Positions 20,830-29,467 of a stretch of 39,516 nt of DNA are shown in pieces; within the stretch, counting starts at the first letter, position 1; every line of letters begins with the position of its first letter. The notes under the pieces are model-generated. The model did no database searches, was not told the DNA's origin, and saw nothing but the letters and a program-made list of their open reading frames with translations. This stretch comes from an uncultured Gammaproteobacteria bacterium. Its GTDB lineage: Bacteria; Pseudomonadota; Gammaproteobacteria; Pseudomonadales; Pseudohongiellaceae. The translations under genes and the position numbers were made by a program. The DNA lies in NCBI GenBank assembly GCA_903837345.1, contig CAILUG010000031.1, positions 1 through 39,516 of the forward strand, read 5' to 3'.

Positions 20830-22896
20830 ATGAATGTGGTAGCAAGGTTGTGTGGTGCAGTTCTGGTGGTGTCACTGATTTCCTGTGTGCATGCCCAGGA
20901 GGCAGCCAGCGGCGTGGAGTTGTTCAATGCAACTTGCTCGAATTGCCATGGTGCCAATGGTCAGGGTGGCCAGCTGGCTCCCTCATTGCTGAAGAAGGTG
21001 GCCAGCTCTGATGACGCCGCACTGGGTGCCTTCCTGCGCACCGGCAACCCGGTCAAGGGCATGCCACCGGCACTGGTGCCGGATGACCAGTTGCCTGCCC
21101 TGTTAAGTTATCTGCGGTTTCTGGCCAACACAGTGGCGGACTCCACGTTTTCGACAGATGACACCCGCAATCAATATGCATCGATGCCTGTCATCAAGAA
21201 CTTTGTGCCGGTTACCGACAAGATTCTCAACAACCCCAGTGCCAATGACTGGCTGTGGTTCAGTCGTACTCCGGATGCACAACGCTTCAGCCCGCTTGAC
21301 CAGATCAATCGCAACAATGTCAGGCAGTTGAGTCTGGCCTGGTCGCGCGGATTGCCCGCCGGCATTACCGAAACCATCCCTACCGTCTATAACGGTGTGC
21401 TGTATCTGACATTGCCAGGTTCAAATGTGGCGGCCTTTGATGCCACCACCGGTGACCAGATCTGGGAATACCGGCGCGAATATGTGAACAAGGGCGCTGG
21501 TGGTTCCGGCCGTTCCAAAACGATGGCGATTTACGACGACATGATTTATTTCGCCGCTCCTGATGAAACCCTGGTGGCGCTGGATGCGCGTACCGGCGCA
21601 GTGCGCTGGGAAGCTCCCACGCCTGGTCGCGGCAACACCAGCGGTGCCATCGTGGTGAAGGGCAAGGTACTCACTGGCGGCACCTGCAATCGCAAACGCG
21701 AAAATTGCTATATCTCGGCGCATGACGCCCATACCGGCAAGCTGGTGTGGAAATTCTTTACTGCACAGGCACCCACCGAGCCACCGGGTTATGACACCTG
21801 GGGCGGCGAGCCTCTGGAAAAACGGTTGGCTTCCACCTGGGGCCTGCCGGGGTCCTACGATCTGCAAAACAATATTCTGTACTGGAGTGTAGCCAATCCT
21901 TCGCCGTATACGCGACTGGAACGCCATGGCAACCCGGATGCGATCTCCGACACCGCGCCGGCAGACCTGTACAGCAACTCCACGCTGGCGCTGGATCCCG
22001 ATACCGGCAAATTGCTGTGGTATTACCAGCAACTGCCGGGCGATGACTGGGATGCCGACATGAACGAGGAGCGCGTGCTGGTGCGCACACCCTTCAATCC
22101 CGATCCGCGCCATGTGAAATGGATCAATCCGGACGTGCCCAAGGGGCAAGTGCGCGACATGGTGATCAGCGTCGGTGAGGGTGGCGGCATCTTTGCTCTC
22201 GACAAAAAAACCGGACAGTTCCTGTGGGCCAATCCCTTCCCGTTTGATGTGCCCAATTTTGCGATCAAGGACATTGATGTTCACACTGGCGCCACCCGCA
22301 TCAATCGGGATGTGGTTGCCAAGCATCCCGGTGACCACAACATTGTCTGCTTTTTCAACACCCGCAGTTATTGGCCTACTGCTTACAGCCCTGTCACCAA
22401 TTCGCTGTATGTACCCTACATCAACAACTGTCTCAACATGACAGCAGCCAGGCCTGCCTCCGAAACCATGCCGGCGATGCCGGAGAGCCGCATTGGCAGT
22501 CCTTTGCCTGGACTCGATCTGGATGAACTCAACGGTATGGCCCGTATCAACATGGAGACCGGTGAGATCACCCACTGGCCAAACGGACGCATCCCTACCA
22601 ACAGTGCAATGCTGGCCACTGCCGGCAATCTGGTGTTCTGGGGCGATATCAACCGGCGTTATCGCGCCTTTGATGCCGACAACGGACAAGTGTTGTGGGA
22701 AACCATCCTGGGCGGGCCTGTTTCCACCAGCAACATCACCTACGCAGTGAACGGCAAGCAGTACATTGCGGTGATCACTGGTGAAAATCTGGCGCATCCG
22801 GGGCTCAACACCGGCACGATGGGGCCGATTCGTCTCAATCTGAACAACGGCTCCGGCAATACCATTTACGTTTTTGCGCTGCCGGACAAAAAATAG
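20830..22896 (+). CDS. PQQ-dependent dehydrogenase with N-terminal cytochrome c domain
   Basis: This 688-aa periplasmic quinoprotein has a signal peptide (about 1-22), then a class I cytochrome c domain with CSNCH (36-40) and a GMPP methionine-ligand region. A beta-propeller with repeated tryptophan-docking motifs of the form A.D..TG...W follows: AFDATTGDQIW, ALDARTGAVRW, AHDAHTGKLVW, ALDPDTGKLLW, ALDKKTGQFLW, AFDADNGQVLW. This haem-first order differs from type II quinohaemoprotein alcohol dehydrogenases, where the haem domain is C-terminal. The adjacent-cysteine disulfide of methanol dehydrogenase is not seen; C..C in GGTCNRKRENC may replace it. It probably oxidises an alcohol or aldehyde, substrate unknown. 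The ATG at 20830 is preferred to a TTG at 20827. Confidence 0.88.
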   Translation: MNVVARLCGAVLVVSLISCVHAQEAASGVELFNATCSNCHGANGQGGQLAPSLLKKVASSDDAALGAFLRTGNPVKGMPPALVPDDQLPALLSYLRFLANTVADSTFSTDDTRNQYASMPVIKNFVPVTDKILNNPSANDWLWFSRTPDAQRFSPLDQINRNNVRQLSLAWSRGLPAGITETIPTVYNGVLYLTLPGSNVAAFDATTGDQIWEYRREYVNKGAGGSGRSKTMAIYDDMIYFAAPDETLVALDARTGAVRWEAPTPGRGNTSGAIVVKGKVLTGGTCNRKRENCYISAHDAHTGKLVWKFFTAQAPTEPPGYDTWGGEPLEKRLASTWGLPGSYDLQNNILYWSVANPSPYTRLERHGNPDAISDTAPADLYSNSTLALDPDTGKLLWYYQQLPGDDWDADMNEERVLVRTPFNPDPRHVKWINPDVPKGQVRDMVISVGEGGGIFALDKKTGQFLWANPFPFDVPNFAIKDIDVHTGATRINRDVVAKHPGDHNIVCFFNTRSYWPTAYSPVTNSLYVPYINNCLNMTAARPASETMPAMPESRIGSPLPGLDLDELNGMARINMETGEITHWPNGRIPTNSAMLATAGNLVFWGDINRRYRAFDADNGQVLWETILGGPVSTSNITYAVNGKQYIAVITGENLAHPGLNTGTMGPIRLNLNNGSGNTIYVFALPDKK

Positions 22897-22948
22897 CGTT
22901 GGGCACGTCCCTTGCATCGATCTGCCAAAACCAGGCAGATTCGGGCAA

Positions 22949-23803
22949 ATGGTCAATTCTTCAGTCAATATTCCGTCACTGCTCCGGCAAGCCAGACCGG
23001 AGGTGGTGAGTGCGATCCGGCAGGCCAGTCAGCAGACCGGGGTCGATTTTTCCTATCTTTTGCAGAATGCGGCTGCAGAGAGCAGCCTCAATCCCGCTGC
23101 CCGCAATTCCGCTTCTTCTGCCAGTGGCTTGTTCCAGTTCATCGACAGCACCTGGCTGGAAACTGTCGAGCGGCATGGCGCACAACATGGCCTCGCCAAA
23201 GCCGCCCAGGCCATCACCCATGACAGCAACGGCAAGCCGGTGGTCAATGATCCTGAGCTGCGACAGCAGATCCTGGCGCTGCGGGACAATCCGAAAATAG
23301 CAGCGCTGATGGCGGCCGAGTTCACCAAGGATAACCGGACCTCGCTGGAATCAACGCTGGGCCGCAAGGTCGATAACAGCGAGCTCTACATGGCGCATTT
23401 TCTCGGCGCCAGCGGAGCCGGCAAATTCCTCAGCAAGCTGGAAGATGCTCCTGCGAGTGCTGCTTCACAGTTGTTGCCCAAGGCTGCGTTAGCCAACCAG
23501 TCAGTATTTTATGAGGCAGGCAAAGCGTTGTCGGTCAATGAGGTGCATGGCAGGCTGGCAGGCAATTTCGCCACCGGGACTGCGTCGGCTGCACCGGCCA
23601 ACGCGTTGGCGAAGTTGCCTGCGTTGCCGCTGGCGACTGATTCACTCACGCTGGCGCTGACTGGTGCTCATCCGGTTCAACATCAGGCAATGCCCGGGGC
23701 TTCAGGTTCACCGTACAGCCTGCAGATGGCTCAACTGGAATTGATGAAGGCATTGGGCTCGCCGGATGAGGCAGAAGTGACCGGCAGGCACTGGCAGGCG
23801 TAA
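22949..23803 (+). CDS. Lytic transglycosylase (SLT domain) protein
   Basis: This 284-aa protein has an SLT-type lysozyme-like domain (about 15-165). Catalytic E44 is in AAAESSLNP, followed by SSASGLFQFIDSTWLETV, the usual GLFQF motif. The domain cleaves peptidoglycan to 1,6-anhydro products. There is no signal peptide, and the C-terminal 110 residues are Ala-rich and unremarkable. The start at 22949 is tentative because the ribosome site is weak; a longer frame open from 22874 overlaps the end of the PQQ dehydrogenase gene. Similar signal-less SLT proteins occur near flagellar or envelope genes, but none are seen here. Confidence 0.82.
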   Translation: MVNSSVNIPSLLRQARPEVVSAIRQASQQTGVDFSYLLQNAAAESSLNPAARNSASSASGLFQFIDSTWLETVERHGAQHGLAKAAQAITHDSNGKPVVNDPELRQQILALRDNPKIAALMAAEFTKDNRTSLESTLGRKVDNSELYMAHFLGASGAGKFLSKLEDAPASAASQLLPKAALANQSVFYEAGKALSVNEVHGRLAGNFATGTASAAPANALAKLPALPLATDSLTLALTGAHPVQHQAMPGASGSPYSLQMAQLELMKALGSPDEAEVTGRHWQA

Positions 23804-23805
23804 CG

Positions 23806-23830
23806 CCGGTGTGCAAGCTGTGCACACCGG
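23806..23830. terminator. Hairpin between convergent genes, possible bidirectional terminator
   Basis: CCGGTGTGC (23806-23814) and GCACACCGG (23822-23830) form a perfect 9-bp stem with a 7-base loop. It lies between the transglycosylase stop (23803) and the convergent gene ending at 23844. No T-run follows on either strand, so termination would be weak or Rho-assisted. Confidence 0.5.
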
Positions 23831-23843
23831 TGTCATCAGCCAA

Positions 23844-24872
23844 TTACTCGCGGGTGGCGTCCCGCATCTGGTCCGACATGCCCTGTTCCCAGGTGCTCCA
23901 GCCGGAATTCATGCCGTAGGGACCGCGCTGCAAAATCGCCTCGATCTCGTGCAGTTTGCCATCCTGGACTTTGAACAGTTCAGCGATCTGCCAGGTCCAG
24001 GGCTGTACCGGGCCGGCAGTGACGGTGCGGCCATCGGGAACCTGGAAGGTGCGGGTGGCACCGCCGGTATGATCAAAGAAGCCAAACGCAAACACTAGGC
24101 CACGCTCTTCATCAACCGCTACAAAACGGCGATCGCGTATCCGATGCACGAAATGCAGCAAGCCTGATTTGAACTGTTCCATGCAGCTCCAGTTGGCTGA
24201 ATAGTTGGTTGACGTTTTTGGATCCGGTCTGGTCTGGCCTTCCTTCAGCGGCGCGTTGGTGGTCTGTCCGCCGTTTTCCAGCCGGTTGCAATCGTCGGCA
24301 AACGGATAGTCACCCTTGCCGTCATTGTCCTGCATGCCGGTGAAATATTTGTTGGCGGTCTTGATCAGGTCAGCGCGTGACATGCGTGACGCAGCCGGTA
24401 CGGTTTTGAGAAACGCAGGTCTGGGTGCGCCAATCTTTTCGACATTGGCGGCGGCACTCTCGTTTCTCACCACAATCTGTTCGATCTGGGTGATGGTCTT
24501 GTTTTCGACTTTCAGGCGCAGCGCAATCAGCGCCAGCGTGCTCTTGTCGGCATCGCGATGGTCTTCAGCAATGGTGCCAACAAATGTCACCTGGCCGGCA
24601 GGCACATCAGTCACGAACAAACGGTATTTTCCTTTTGCCTTCATCGTGTTCCACAGGCCGTCACCAATCACCAGACGCTGCCCGTCTTCAGTGAATTTGG
24701 CTTTGGGGGCAATCGGTACTGCCGAGGGTTTGTGGGCAATGACAGCATCCAGATACTGGTCAACAAAACCTTCCAGACAGCTGCGATCGCAGGCTTCGGC
24801 AGCGAACACTGCGCCTGGCACTTGCACAGCCAATGCCAGTGTCAGCACTGTGAACATGGACTTCATTTGCAT
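23844..24872 (-). CDS. Secreted protein of unknown function
   Basis: This 342-aa protein has a signal peptide (about 1-24, ending AVFAAEA). I do not recognise a named family with certainty. The start of the mature region (ACDRSCLEGFVDQYLDAVIAH) and the end (WTWQIAELFKVQDGKLHEIEAILQRGPYGMNSGW) have the look of an NTF2-like or SnoaL-like fold, perhaps two copies. Conserved-looking cysteines are C28, C32, C195 and C230. AAGAGGAAG precedes the ATG. It follows the DUF6152-like gene by 67 bases on the same strand, so they are probably cotranscribed. Repeated occurrence of NTF2-like secreted proteins in this region suggests a shared periplasmic process. Confidence 0.65.
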   Translation of the reverse strand: MQMKSMFTVLTLALAVQVPGAVFAAEACDRSCLEGFVDQYLDAVIAHKPSAVPIAPKAKFTEDGQRLVIGDGLWNTMKAKGKYRLFVTDVPAGQVTFVGTIAEDHRDADKSTLALIALRLKVENKTITQIEQIVVRNESAAANVEKIGAPRPAFLKTVPAASRMSRADLIKTANKYFTGMQDNDGKGDYPFADDCNRLENGGQTTNAPLKEGQTRPDPKTSTNYSANWSCMEQFKSGLLHFVHRIRDRRFVAVDEERGLVFAFGFFDHTGGATRTFQVPDGRTVTAGPVQPWTWQIAELFKVQDGKLHEIEAILQRGPYGMNSGWSTWEQGMSDQMRDATRE

Positions 24873-24939
24873 AACGACTTCCTCTTGTTGTTATTGGAGC
24901 TGTTGTTGGATCAACAGATGCTGCTGCTCCTGCAAACGT

Positions 24940-25995
24940 TCAGCGTTTCCAGGAGCTCTCTGAACAATTGAACGGGATGATGGTTTCGCTCGGGATATAA
25001 AGCATTTTCTTGGAGAGTTCGACTGCTTTGGTGAAGTTGACCGGGTCATTCACTGTCATTGCATAGGCCAGCACACTGCCGTCTTCAGTGGCGGTGAAGC
25101 GTTCAGTGATCACCGATTTGTCACTCTGGGGAATGCCGGCCTGATTGAAATGCTGCCAGTTGACATGGTCGGTGGAAACCACCAGCGTGTTGCCCTCGAA
25201 ATGCCCCACCGAATAACCGAGTGGTGCGGGTTTCGTGCCAGCGGGTGTTGCGGTCTGGTTCATGTGGATCAGCCGGGTCAGATCATATTCTTCAATGCGA
25301 ATGGCGATGTCGTTGCCCTGCTTTTTGATTTCCATCGGCAGCGGTTGTTCCATGATCAGTGGCATGCCTTTGGGTGTGCAGTTGTTGGTGGGGTTGTCGG
25401 TGGCGGGATTGAATTTCGCCAACGCCGCCCGGGCTGCCGGCGTCATCGGGTAGTTGTTGAGATCGTAGTTGCGATTGATGGATTCCGGGAACAGGAAACC
25501 ATCAGAGCCGGTGAAGGTCCATACCCGGTACAAGCCGAGTTCCGGATGGGAGCGATCACCTTGGGTACGGAAGCGATAGGAGAAATCTCCGACCACCTTG
25601 TCCTTGAAGTGGGGTTTCACGCCGGTCTGCAGCACCAGTTCCTGCCCGCTCGGCAACAGCACATTGGTGGCAAAAGCTTCCCGGGCGGCAGTGGTGGGCG
25701 GGTAGGCCGCCACCTTGATATGGTCGCCGACCTTGATCGCATCAGCAGGAACACCGGCGCGGGTCATCAACGTGGGTGAGCCGCTTTCAAGATCCCAATC
25801 GGCAAAGCTGCCATCTGCTGCTTTCACTTTCAGGATGATATGTGCGTGCGGATTGCGCCAGGAAATCCTGGTGACTTCGCCTTCCAGTTCGAGATTACCG
25901 GTGGTATTGAAACGGCCGAAAAAACTGTGATGGGCCAGTGCCGGCAGTGAAATCAGCATCAGCAGGATGGAGGCATGGCGAAGCGGGTTGTTCAT
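24940..25995 (-). CDS. DUF6152-like secreted protein
   Basis: This 351-aa protein has a signal peptide (MNNPLRHASILLMLISLPALA) and then HHSFFGRFNTTGNLELEGEVTRISWRNPHAHIILKV. The HHSF opening and the WRNPHA block are what I associate with DUF6152. The later two thirds (PYRFRTQGDRSHPELGLYRVWTF and onward) may be a second domain, since short DUF6152 proteins stop after the first. Histidines 22-23 directly after the cleavage site could bind a metal. The start at 25995 is chosen from the signal peptide; an extension to 26058 has no support. Function is unknown. Confidence 0.65.
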   Translation of the reverse strand: MNNPLRHASILLMLISLPALAHHSFFGRFNTTGNLELEGEVTRISWRNPHAHIILKVKAADGSFADWDLESGSPTLMTRAGVPADAIKVGDHIKVAAYPPTTAAREAFATNVLLPSGQELVLQTGVKPHFKDKVVGDFSYRFRTQGDRSHPELGLYRVWTFTGSDGFLFPESINRNYDLNNYPMTPAARAALAKFNPATDNPTNNCTPKGMPLIMEQPLPMEIKKQGNDIAIRIEEYDLTRLIHMNQTATPAGTKPAPLGYSVGHFEGNTLVVSTDHVNWQHFNQAGIPQSDKSVITERFTATEDGSVLAYAMTVNDPVNFTKAVELSKKMLYIPSETIIPFNCSESSWKR

Positions 25996-26186
25996 TTTGC
26001 AGTTATCCGCATGGGCAATGATGATCACAACTTGCTGCATACGCCGGAGCAGTGCCACGGCAAGGCAAGGCGCTGAAGGATAAACGAGGCAGGTTGGCTA
26101 TTCAATGAACAACACCGGTGGACGCACCTGCCTTGGCAGCATAAGCTTGAACCGCCCATCACCATAAAACAACAAGAGGAACAGCC

Positions 26187-26690
26187 ATGAAGGTGAATTC
26201 TTTGCTAGTGAAATTGTCGGTTTTTACCTGCGGTTTGCTGCTTGGCATGGCGCCAGTGCGCGCGGATCAGGCGGAAGATCGTGAAGCCATCAAAGCCTTG
26301 ATGTGGCACTACGCCCGTGCGCTCGACAGTTTCGATCCTGATGCCTATGCAGCCTTGTATACACCCGACGGACAATTCGGCAGCGGCACCACGGCCGCCA
26401 AAGGCTCCGAGGCGTTGAAGAAAATGATTGTGGGAGTCAGGGATGGCCGCGAGAAACGCAAAGCCGAAGGTCAGGCAGTGGCCCCGATGTTCCATATGAC
26501 CACTGACAGCTGGATCGAGTTCGTTGATGCCACCCATGCGCGTCACCACAGTTACTGGCTCACCGTGTTTGGTGCGGAAGGCAAAGGCTCCAAGCCCAGC
26601 ATTGAGGCAGCCGGTCGCGGCGTTGACGAGGTGGTGAAAGTGAATGGCAAATGGCTGATCAAGGCGCGCGACGTGGCACCCAGGGATTGA
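26187..26690 (+). CDS. Secreted SnoaL-like protein
   Basis: This 167-aa protein has a signal peptide (1-26, ending VRADQA) and a SnoaL-like domain: DREAIKALMWHYARALDSFDPDAYAALYTPDGQFGSGTTAAKGSEALKKMI. The segment FHMTTDSWIEFVDATHARHHSYWLTVFG matches the second half of the fold. Enzymatic members are aldol cyclases or isomerases; many are uncharacterised. AGAGGAA precedes the ATG. Its stop codon abuts the stop of the convergent DUF3237 gene with no spacer. Confidence 0.8.
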   Translation: MKVNSLLVKLSVFTCGLLLGMAPVRADQAEDREAIKALMWHYARALDSFDPDAYAALYTPDGQFGSGTTAAKGSEALKKMIVGVRDGREKRKAEGQAVAPMFHMTTDSWIEFVDATHARHHSYWLTVFGAEGKGSKPSIEAAGRGVDEVVKVNGKWLIKARDVAPRD

Positions 26691-27152
26691 TCATTTCACC
26701 GCAAAAAACCACAGCTTGATGGAATTCCTGTAACGCGCTCCGCTGGCAACGAAGATGCTTTTGTTAAGCCAGTCATATTTGCCGATCGGTGCCGTGAAGC
26801 GCGGGTTGGTGCGGAAATAGTATTCTGCAGGATCGACATCTTCACCCGCCACCAGTCGCTGCATTACTGCGGCCGGGCCATGGCGCAAGCCGAAGTTTTC
26901 CACCTGAATGATGACGCCATCATCGGTTTTGATGGCATAGGTGGCTTCAGCCTGGGTTACGCCATCACTGCGGGTGAATTGCCAGTCGGCTGCGCCGATG
27001 CTGACAAAACTGCCGCGGATGCCGGGTCCGGCAAAGTGGCCGTCGAGAATCGGGATGATCCTGCGTACACCTTCGTGGGTCTGGCCGATCTGGATAGGAT
27101 CAGCCAGCTTGCCCTCTGCTTCAAAAACAAATTCAAGTTGAGGTACAAGCAT
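26691..27152 (-). CDS. DUF3237 family protein
   Basis: This 153-aa protein fits DUF3237 over its length: LEFVFEAEGKL, GVRRIIPILDGHFAGPGIRGSFV, GAADWQFTRSDGV, ATYAIKTDDGVIIQVENFGLRHGP, DPAEYYFRTNPRF and LNKSIFVASG. DUF3237 proteins form small beta-barrels of unknown function, often near aromatic or hydroxylated-compound catabolic genes. It has no signal peptide, so it is cytoplasmic. It is the last gene of a three-gene minus-strand group with two small membrane proteins (25- and 6-base gaps). Confidence 0.83.
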   Translation of the reverse strand: MLVPQLEFVFEAEGKLADPIQIGQTHEGVRRIIPILDGHFAGPGIRGSFVSIGAADWQFTRSDGVTQAEATYAIKTDDGVIIQVENFGLRHGPAAVMQRLVAGEDVDPAEYYFRTNPRFTAPIGKYDWLNKSIFVASGARYRNSIKLWFFAVK

Positions 27153-27177
27153 GGCACGAACTTCCAGGTTGCGGGAA

Positions 27178-27669
27178 TTACTCGAGATAGGGAATCAGGC
27201 GGCCGAAAATGATGACACCGATCCACAGGGCCAGTGACAGGCCGGCGATGACCTTGGCCTGGAAATTGGCTTGCTCACCATCAGCCAGTTGGCTGAGCTT
27301 GGCATGTTCACCCACCCAGAACCACAGGGCGTTGACGCCAGCCAGTGCCACCAGCGCCATCTTCCACTGGAATGAAAAGTTGTAGAAGAAACGGAACGGG
27401 TCACCAAAGAAGAACAGGATTCCGGTAATCAGGTTGATCGTAAAGGCGCCCAGGATCAGTGGAATCAGCGACAGTGCTCCTTTCATCGGAATGAAGCGAC
27501 AGGCGCCGATCACGCGCAGATCTATAGCAAGCAGCGGGCCGAACATCAGGCACAGCCCGATGAAGTGCAGATTCTGCATCAGTGGCCACACCCAGAAATC
27601 GTCACGCATGAAATGGCCGAGAAAAGAGTCGCGTGCCACTTGCAGAACATCATTGATAGCCATTGCCAA
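27178..27669 (-). CDS. Four-helix membrane protein (paralogue 2 of a pair)
   Basis: This 163-aa protein has about four transmembrane helices (roughly 28-50, 64-88, 101-118, 140-160). The block WPLMQNLHFIGLCLMFGPLLAIDLRVIG in its first helix contains a His that aligns with HAIGM in the neighbouring gene. The pair resembles small uncharacterised membrane proteins of the DUF6644 kind, though that name is from memory. Conserved helix histidines could bind haem or a quinone; this is speculation. It lies 6 bases after its paralogue and 25 before the DUF3237 gene. Confidence 0.65.
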   Translation of the reverse strand: MAMAINDVLQVARDSFLGHFMRDDFWVWPLMQNLHFIGLCLMFGPLLAIDLRVIGACRFIPMKGALSLIPLILGAFTINLITGILFFFGDPFRFFYNFSFQWKMALVALAGVNALWFWVGEHAKLSQLADGEQANFQAKVIAGLSLALWIGVIIFGRLIPYLE

Positions 27670-27675
27670 GTCCCC

Positions 27676-28137
27676 TTAGACGGAATAGAAATATGCCATC
27701 AGGCGGCCTGTCACGACTGCACCCAACCAGCAAGTAATACAAATGACAGAAAATATCTTGACCTTGATTTCCGCAGGTGTGGCGCGGAAGGCATCCATGG
27801 TCAGTTTCATGAAGATCCCGCCCAGGCACAGCAAGGACAGTTTCAGCATGAATATCCATTCATAGCTGTATTTCGATGCATGTGAGGAATAGAGCGCAAT
27901 GCCGGACAGGAAGTTGATGACAAAGCCGAACCAGGCAGTCCCAAACAGTGCGGTGTGGGCAAGCACCGGAATCTGTTTCACAAAGCCCAGAATACGGAAG
28001 TTGATCAGCAGGATCACACCCAGCGACAAGGCCATGCCTATTGCGTGTGAGGCCAGAGCGATAGCAAAGCCCCAGGAACTTTCGCGCACATACAAGCCAA
28101 GTGCGCTGTTTTCTATTGCCAAAAAGAGGTCAAACAT
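27676..28137 (-). CDS. Four-helix membrane protein (paralogue 1 of a pair)
   Basis: This 153-aa protein has about four transmembrane helices. The pattern SSWGFAIALASHAIGMALSLGVILLINFRILGF matches its downstream neighbour in layout: W, helix His, G, then a basic residue in a LR or FR pair. The C-terminus VVTGRLMAYFYSV parallels IIFGRLIPYLE of the paralogue. The start at 28137 was chosen from the alignment with the paralogue and a short AGGA site; an upstream extension to 28218 is unlikely. Function is unknown. It is divergent from the O-methyltransferase gene at 28338. Confidence 0.68.
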   Translation of the reverse strand: MFDLFLAIENSALGLYVRESSWGFAIALASHAIGMALSLGVILLINFRILGFVKQIPVLAHTALFGTAWFGFVINFLSGIALYSSHASKYSYEWIFMLKLSLLCLGGIFMKLTMDAFRATPAEIKVKIFSVICITCWLGAVVTGRLMAYFYSV

Positions 28138-28337
28138 CGTGAATGTCCTGCAGGTGTGAGTTAGCTGCGCAAAGTTAGCGAAAACGGACTGGAGGAACAA
28201 GACACAATCACCAGTCAAATATGTCGAAAATTTGAATGTTTTGACGTGGGATAACTCGCGCAGGGCTATTCCACACTTCTTCCTTGTTTGTGCAAGGCCA
28301 AGCTTAGTAGAGTGCGCGTTTCAAAAGGAGAATGACA

Positions 28338-29354
28338 ATGAATTCCGTATTGCCTGCAACTGATGACACCCGCGTCTGGGATATCTGGCTTTCCATGTAT
28401 CAAGTGCCTTGCCTGTCGGTGGCGCTGGAGCTGGAGTTGTTCGAATCACTGGATGCAAAGCCGGACTCCGCAGAAGGGTTGGCCGAGCGCAGAGGCTTCA
28501 ATTTGCGGGGTTTGCGTGCATTGCTGCCGATGCTGATGCAACAGGGCCTGCTGCACTTGCATGACGGCTGTTACCAGCTCAACGAAACTTCCCGCACGTA
28601 TATGCTGAAGAGCAGTCCCTTGTTCTGGGGCGGTTTGTTCAGTCGTATTGCCAAAACACAGCCTCCCCACAAGTTGTTGCTGGAAACCGTCAACAACCAG
28701 CGCGCGCTTGCTGCCAAAACCCGCGCCGCTGACGGTTGGGAAAGTGGTCATGTCGATATGGCGATGGCGCGTGAGGTTACCGCCTTCATGCACAGCCACT
28801 CGGTGGCATCTGCAGCCGGCATGACAAAAACCTTCGATTTTTCACGTACCCGCAAAGTACTGGATGTAGGCGGCGGGTCCGGATGTTTCTCGATAGCACT
28901 GGCGCGATTGCGGGCGGATATCCGTTGCACAGTGATGGAACTTCCCGCCATTTGTGAGTTGGCGCAGCAGTACATCGCGGACGCCGGTGTCAGTGCCCAG
29001 GTGGATACCGTGGTGGTCGACATGTTCCGGCAGGCATGGCCGGCGGGCTATGACACGCATTTTTTCAGCAACATCTTCCACGACTGGGGCTTCGAAACCT
29101 GTCTGGATCTGGCACAGCGCAGCCATGCAGCGCTGCCGGAAGGCGGACGCATCCTGTTGCACGAGATGCTGCTGGATGACGGCGGGCTCACACCTGCGCC
29201 AGCTGTGACTTTCTCGTTGTTGATGGCAATGGGCACCCTGGGTCAGCAGTTCACCTATGGCCAGTTGCGCGAGCTTCTGCAAACTGCCGGCTTCCGCAAT
29301 ATCAGCTGCCGCCAGACCTATGGCTATTTCTCGATAGTGTCAGCTGAAAAATGA
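28338..29354 (+). CDS. SAM-dependent O-methyltransferase (plant-type/ASMT-like family 2)
   Basis: This 338-aa methyltransferase has an N-terminal winged-helix dimerisation domain (about 12-90) and a C-terminal Rossmann domain. The SAM motif is VLDVGGGSG (174-182), the acidic region ELPAICELA follows at 201-209, and H248-D249 in NIFHDW correspond to the catalytic His region. The family methylates hydroxyl groups on small aromatics, polyketides or carotenoid precursors. In a locus with an aromatic O-demethylase it could recycle or detoxify catechols, but the substrate is unknown. The second ATG (28338) is used because AAGGAG ends 7 bases before it, whereas it is only 1 base from the ATG at 28332. 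Confidence 0.87.
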   Translation: MNSVLPATDDTRVWDIWLSMYQVPCLSVALELELFESLDAKPDSAEGLAERRGFNLRGLRALLPMLMQQGLLHLHDGCYQLNETSRTYMLKSSPLFWGGLFSRIAKTQPPHKLLLETVNNQRALAAKTRAADGWESGHVDMAMAREVTAFMHSHSVASAAGMTKTFDFSRTRKVLDVGGGSGCFSIALARLRADIRCTVMELPAICELAQQYIADAGVSAQVDTVVVDMFRQAWPAGYDTHFFSNIFHDWGFETCLDLAQRSHAALPEGGRILLHEMLLDDGGLTPAPAVTFSLLMAMGTLGQQFTYGQLRELLQTAGFRNISCRQTYGYFSIVSAEK

Positions 29355-29398
29355 GTGAAGGAGGAAACAAGCCCGGGTCAGGCCCCCTGAAATCCGGA

Positions 29399-29433
29399 AC
29401 AAAAAAAAGGGGCAGGTGATTAAGCCTGCCCCC
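29399..29433 (-). terminator. Rho-independent terminator of the TonB-dependent receptor gene
   Basis: GGGGCAGG (29409-29416) pairs with CCTGCCCC (29425-29432) across an 8-base loop. Read on the minus strand, eight T residues follow. It is 35 bases after the receptor stop codon. Confidence 0.92.
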
Positions 29434-29467
29434 AAAAACTGCTAATAGCAGCTATGTAGCGTAACGA

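Noticed and set aside
21421-22968. 515-aa minus-strand open frame opposite the PQQ dehydrogenase
   Set aside because: No recognisable domain or ribosome site; the plus-strand gene has all family motifs, so this is a shadow.
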